Assembly: GCA_964570785.1 (NCBI GenBank)
Contig: CAZMZG010000068.1
Location: forward strand, 1 to 8,009
Direction of reading: 5' to 3'
Length of the DNA: 8,009 bases
DNA from: Thermatribacter sp964570785
Lineage (GTDB): Bacteria > Atribacterota > Atribacteria > Atribacterales > Thermatribacteraceae
Under the pieces are notes generated by a model. That model saw nothing but the letters and a program-made list of their open reading frames with translations. It ran no database searches and was not told the origin of the DNA. The position numbers and the translations under genes were made by a program. Below, one piece after another: positions 5,058-8,009 of the stretch (within the stretch, counting starts at the first letter, position 1; the number at the start of each line of letters is the position of its first letter).

Positions 5058-6083
5058 ATGAACTTTTCACGGTATTTAACGAGACGACTGGGGTATTCGG
5101 TGTTTGTCCTGATTGGGCTTTCCATCGTGGTTTTTTTGATTGCCCGGATGGTGCCTGGAGACCCGGCCCGGGCAGCGCTTGGCCCCCGGGCAACTGAGAA
5201 AGCGGTGCAGGAACTGCGCGAAAGGCTTCACCTGGACGAGCCCATTTATGTCCAGTACTTTTACTGGCTGAAGTCGGTGCTGCAGGGAGATTTTGGGGAG
5301 TCTTTATTCACCCGCCGCCCGGTGATTGAAGACATTAAGGAATTCCTTCCAGCCACTTTGGAGCTCGCTCTTTTTGCAGGTATCTTCATGGCTGTTTTTG
5401 GGATCCTGCTGGGCATCCTCGCTGCGCGCTACAGTAACACCTGGGTTGACAACCTGATCCGGGTTTTTTCCTATCTGGGTATTGCAACCCCGGCTTTTGT
5501 GGTGGCTATAATATTGATGCTGGTTTTGGGCATGCGCTATGAGATATTCCCCACCATAGGCCGCCTTAGCTCCTGGGTGGAGGCTCCGCCACGCGTGACT
5601 GGCCTGGTAACCTTAGATAGCCTGATTTCCGGTAATTTTACGGCCTTTTTTGATGCGCTGAAGCACCTTTTGCTTCCAGCAATTAGCTTGTCTTTGGGTG
5701 GTATGTTTCAGGAAGCCAGGATTACCCGCTCCAGCATGCTGGAAAACATGAAGAAGGACTACATCTCAGCCATGCAGGCCTACGGCGTTCCCAAGAGAGT
5801 GGTCATGTCCAAGTATCTCCTTAAACCTTCGGTCATTCCCACAGTTTCCATTTTGGGCCTGGACTTTGCCTCGCTCATCGGAAACGCTTTTCTGGTGGAA
5901 TTGCTTTTCAACTGGCCGGGCCTTTCCCGCTACGGGATTAACGTAATGCTCCGCAAAGACGTGGAAGCCATTGTGGCCGTGATCATGGTACTGGGGATTA
6001 TTTTCACTATAGTTAACATCCTGGTTGACCTGATAGTGGCCTATCTGGATCCCCGCATCAGGCTGGTGGAGAGGGGAGAGTGA
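5058..6083 (+). CDS. dppB: Dipeptide/oligopeptide-type ABC transporter permease, DppB/OppB family
   Basis: This 341-residue inner-membrane permease is one half of the translocation channel, pairing with DppC. It shows the classic DppB order: a first membrane helix (about 11-30), the MVPGDPARAALGP signature (31-43), a periplasmic segment with QGDFGESL near 77-84, then a five-helix core. The EAA loop that contacts the ATPases lies at about 238-257 (AMQAYGVPKRVVMSKYLLKP). FNWPGLSRYG, conserved in the family, follows near 291-300. ATG 5058 has AAGGA (5046-5050) upstream at 7 bases. The stop overlaps the start of dppC (TGATG), so the two are probably translationally coupled. Full length, no defects seen. 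The substrate class could also be nickel or another small molecule, since this permease family is shared. Confidence 0.95.
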   Translation: MNFSRYLTRRLGYSVFVLIGLSIVVFLIARMVPGDPARAALGPRATEKAVQELRERLHLDEPIYVQYFYWLKSVLQGDFGESLFTRRPVIEDIKEFLPATLELALFAGIFMAVFGILLGILAARYSNTWVDNLIRVFSYLGIATPAFVVAIILMLVLGMRYEIFPTIGRLSSWVEAPPRVTGLVTLDSLISGNFTAFFDALKHLLLPAISLSLGGMFQEARITRSSMLENMKKDYISAMQAYGVPKRVVMSKYLLKPSVIPTVSILGLDFASLIGNAFLVELLFNWPGLSRYGINVMLRKDVEAIVAVIMVLGIIFTIVNILVDLIVAYLDPRIRLVERGE

Positions 6084-6973
6084 TGACGATGCAGGAAAGA
6101 GCTTTGCAGACTAACAACGCTCGCCGTAGTACCTTAGGATTGTGGTGGTACAAGTTTTCCAAGAATTACCTTTCGGTGATAGGCTTAATTATCGTCCTTT
6201 TTATCGTTATCTGCGCGGTTTTTGCTCCCTGGGTGAGCCCCTATCCGGAGCACGCTGGACCTTTCGTGAATTACGGCGAAGCCAATCAGCCTCCCAGCTT
6301 GAAGCATTTCTGCGGTACGGATATTTTTGGGCGGGATGTTTTGAGCCGAATATTTTTTGCTTTCCGTTCCTCACTACTTATGGGGGTGGTGGTCCTGGCC
6401 ATAGTGGTACCGGTGGGAGTTACTCTGGGCTTGCTGGCCGGTTATTTCAAAGAGAGCTGGGTCGATGTCCTTATCATGAGAATAACCGATATTTTTCTTT
6501 CTGTACCACCCCTGATCCTGGCTCTGGCTATTACCTCGGTCCTTGAGCCCAACCTCACCAATGCCATGATTGCGGTTTCGGTAATGTGGTGGCCCTGGTA
6601 CACGAGATTGGTTTACGGAATGGCTACTTCGCTGCGCAACGAGTATTTTGTGCAGTCTGCAGAGCTCCTGGGGGCGAGCAAACTGCACATCCTGTTCCGG
6701 GAGATTTTGCCCAACTGCCTTTCCACCATTCTCACCAAGATGACCCTGGATATGGGCTGGGTTATCTTGATTGGTGCTGCGTTGAGTTTTGTGGGTCTTG
6801 GAGAGCAGCCTCCCAAACCTGCGCTGGGCACCATGGTGGCCGATGGGGCGAAATATCTGCCTGAGTACTGGTGGATGGCAGTTTTTCCGGGCTTAGCTAT
6901 CATGTTGATTGTGCTTGGTTTTAACCTGCTTGGTGACGGCATAGGAGATCTTTTTGCAATGGAGGAAGCGTAA
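6083..6973 (+). CDS. dppC: Dipeptide/oligopeptide-type ABC transporter permease, DppC/OppC family
   Basis: This 296-residue inner-membrane permease is the partner of DppB. It has a cytoplasmic N-terminus, the OppC N-terminal helix (about 28-48, ending in FAPWVSPY), then GTDIFGRDVLSRI at 78-90, a strong family signature. A five-helix core carries the EAA loop near 193-212 (AELLGASKLHILFREILPN), followed by SFVGLGEQPPKPALGTM and the closing GDGIGDLF. ATG 6083 shares one base with the dppB stop and follows a GA-rich site (GGAGAGGGGAG, 6068-6078). The in-frame GTG at 6080 and ATG at 6089 are alternative starts. It lies 8 bases before the GTG that is the alternative start of dppD. Length and motifs are ordinary for the family. 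Confidence 0.95.
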   Translation: MTMQERALQTNNARRSTLGLWWYKFSKNYLSVIGLIIVLFIVICAVFAPWVSPYPEHAGPFVNYGEANQPPSLKHFCGTDIFGRDVLSRIFFAFRSSLLMGVVVLAIVVPVGVTLGLLAGYFKESWVDVLIMRITDIFLSVPPLILALAITSVLEPNLTNAMIAVSVMWWPWYTRLVYGMATSLRNEYFVQSAELLGASKLHILFREILPNCLSTILTKMTLDMGWVILIGAALSFVGLGEQPPKPALGTMVADGAKYLPEYWWMAVFPGLAIMLIVLGFNLLGDGIGDLFAMEEA

Positions 6974-6981
6974 CTCAGGTG

Positions 6982-7968
6982 ATGAGAGAACCCTTACTGA
7001 ACATAGAAGACCTCGAGGTGCACTTCAAGGTTTATGGTGGCTTTTTGCGGGTTTTAAACGGTGTTAATTTTCAGGTGTTTCCCAGCGAAAAAGTGGGTCT
7101 GGTAGGTGAAACTGGTTGTGGTAAGACTACCACCATGAAGACAGTGATGCGTATTTTGCCCCAGCCCCCGGGTGTGGTGCGGGGAGGAAAGATATTCTTC
7201 CGGGGCAAGGACATCCTCAGGATGCGGGAGCAGGAAGTAGAAACCCTGCGGCGCAAAAATATTTCCATGATTTTTCAAGATCCCACGGCCAGTTTGAACC
7301 CAGTATTCACGATTGGTGAGCAGATGCTGGAGGTGGTCCGCTTTTCGCGCGGTGCGATAAGTGAGGATTCCTCACACCGCGATGTAGCTATCCGGGCACT
7401 ACGGGAAGTGGCCCTCCCTGACCCGGACCGCATACTGGCCAGCTACCCACTGCAGCTTTCGGGAGGAATGCGTCAGCGAGTGTGCATTGCTATGGCGCTG
7501 GTTAGCCACAAGGAGTTGCTCATCGCAGATGAACCGGGGACTTCTCTTGACGTTACCATTCAAGACCAGATTCTACGCTTGATCCACCGCCTGGCTGAAG
7601 AGCGCAACATGGCGGTAATTCTTATTTCTCATTCTTTGGGAGTTATCCGGGAGTGGACCGACCGGGTGTATGTGATGTACGCTGGGTCCATGATTGAAGA
7701 AGCAAAGACCACCGAGCTTTTCGCAGAACCCCTCCATCCCTACACTCAAGCGCTGATGCGCTGTGTGCCCAAGCTTACTGGGACAGGCGTTTTTGAGGGA
7801 ATACCGGGAAGAATCCCTGACTACTTTGACCCGCCTTCGGGTTGTCGCTTTCACCCTCGCTGTCCACAGGCTTTTGAGCGTTGCTCAAAGGAGAAACCAC
7901 CCTTTTATGAGGTAAAGAAAGGTCACCGAGTAGCCTGTTTTCTGTTTGGAGGAAGGAACAATGGATAA
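6982..7968 (+). CDS. dppD: Dipeptide/oligopeptide-type ABC transporter ATP-binding protein, DppD/OppD family
   Basis: This 328-residue cytoplasmic ATPase drives the transporter together with the DppF-type subunit. All nucleotide-binding motifs are visible: Walker A GETGCGKTT (42-50), Q-loop Q99 (FQDPTASLNP), signature LSGGMRQR (159-166), Walker B ending in D183/E184 (LLIADEP), a D-loop variant GTSLD, and H-loop H217. The C-terminal peptide-transporter domain has C288-x5-C294-x6-C301-x17-C319, the four-cysteine pattern known to bind a [4Fe-4S] cluster in DppD-type ATPases. The start is ATG 6982 or the adjacent GTG 6979; GGAGG (6961-6965) is somewhat distant from either. Its last 8 bases overlap the next gene. 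Complete and apparently functional. Confidence 0.95.
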   Translation: MREPLLNIEDLEVHFKVYGGFLRVLNGVNFQVFPSEKVGLVGETGCGKTTTMKTVMRILPQPPGVVRGGKIFFRGKDILRMREQEVETLRRKNISMIFQDPTASLNPVFTIGEQMLEVVRFSRGAISEDSSHRDVAIRALREVALPDPDRILASYPLQLSGGMRQRVCIAMALVSHKELLIADEPGTSLDVTIQDQILRLIHRLAEERNMAVILISHSLGVIREWTDRVYVMYAGSMIEEAKTTELFAEPLHPYTQALMRCVPKLTGTGVFEGIPGRIPDYFDPPSGCRFHPRCPQAFERCSKEKPPFYEVKKGHRVACFLFGGRNNG

Positions 7969-8009
7969 GGTTTTACTTGAGGTTAAAGGACTTAGAAAGT
8001 TTTTACAGA
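7961..8009 (+). CDS. dppF: Second ABC ATPase, probably DppF/OppF; first 16 codons only
   Basis: ATG 7961 follows GGAGGAAGG (7948-7956) at good spacing, and the frame stays open to the window edge, beginning MDKVLLEVKGLRKFL. This matches the usual N-terminal strand of an ABC ATPase ('LLEVKGLRK'). It starts 8 bases inside dppD in another frame, the standard position for dppF/oppF. No catalytic motif is within the window, so the assignment rests mostly on position. Confidence 0.75.
   Translation, partial: MDKVLLEVKGLRKFLQ

Noticed and set aside
5050..5061. Three-codon ORF (ATG AAG CGA TGA) overlapping the dppB start
   Set aside because: The only Shine-Dalgarno nearby (AAGGA, 5046-5050) touches its ATG and is correctly spaced for dppB instead.
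5482..5512. Promoter-like TTGCAA then TATAAT inside dppB
   Set aside because: The spacing is 19 bases and it lies in the middle of a membrane-protein gene, where such AT-rich matches occur by chance. Nothing downstream needs it.
1..8009. CRISPR arrays, tRNA or rRNA genes, insertion sequences, riboswitches
   Set aside because: I found no regularly spaced repeats, cloverleaf, transposase or terminal inverted repeats. The intergenic gaps within the cluster are too short for known riboswitches.

Overview
The window looks like part of a bacterial chromosome of moderate GC content. It is dominated by a seven-gene plus-strand cluster for uptake and breakdown of a peptide-like or other amide-containing compound. 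Shine-Dalgarno sequences are strong (AAGGAGG type). Three genes start with TTG, and the binding protein carries a type I signal peptide with no lipobox cysteine, which fits a double-membrane (diderm) cell. The gene style suggests a deep-branching, probably anaerobic or thermophilic lineage (Atribacterota, Thermotogota or Synergistota type). That placement is a low-confidence inference from style, not from any marker gene.

Layout. At 1-96 is the start of a minus-strand gene that runs off the left edge. A divergent intergenic region (97-295) holds a promoter for that gene and five copies of a TTTGACAAA-type motif. A short charged, helical ORF follows (about 296-514), then a secreted protein with a helical hairpin and a probable beta-sandwich domain (567-1145). 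A new promoter at 1203-1231 opens the main cluster.

The cluster begins with two neighbouring relatives of the M29 aminopeptidase fold (COG2309 type) at 1272-2318 and 2332-3303. The second keeps the full M29 metal-ligand set (E186, E254, H280, H298, D300). The first has glutamine in place of the first Glu. At the next two ligand positions it carries the same two residues reciprocally exchanged (H263, E289), and it keeps H310/D312. Its H/H/D set matches the mononuclear Fe(II) site of the related NicX 2,5-dihydroxypyridine dioxygenases. A family 5 solute-binding protein (3327-4970) comes next and is closed by a strong intrinsic terminator (4995-5031). Beyond it lie the dipeptide/oligopeptide-type ABC transporter genes: permeases dppB and dppC, ATPase dppD, and the first 16 codons of a dppF-like second ATPase cut by the right edge.

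How the genes work together (inference): the binding protein captures the substrate outside the cytoplasmic membrane, DppBC translocates it using DppD/DppF, and the two cytoplasmic M29-fold enzymes process it. The terminator after the binding-protein gene would make that protein more abundant than the membrane parts. The two M29-fold paralogues with different metal sites are the most unusual feature.
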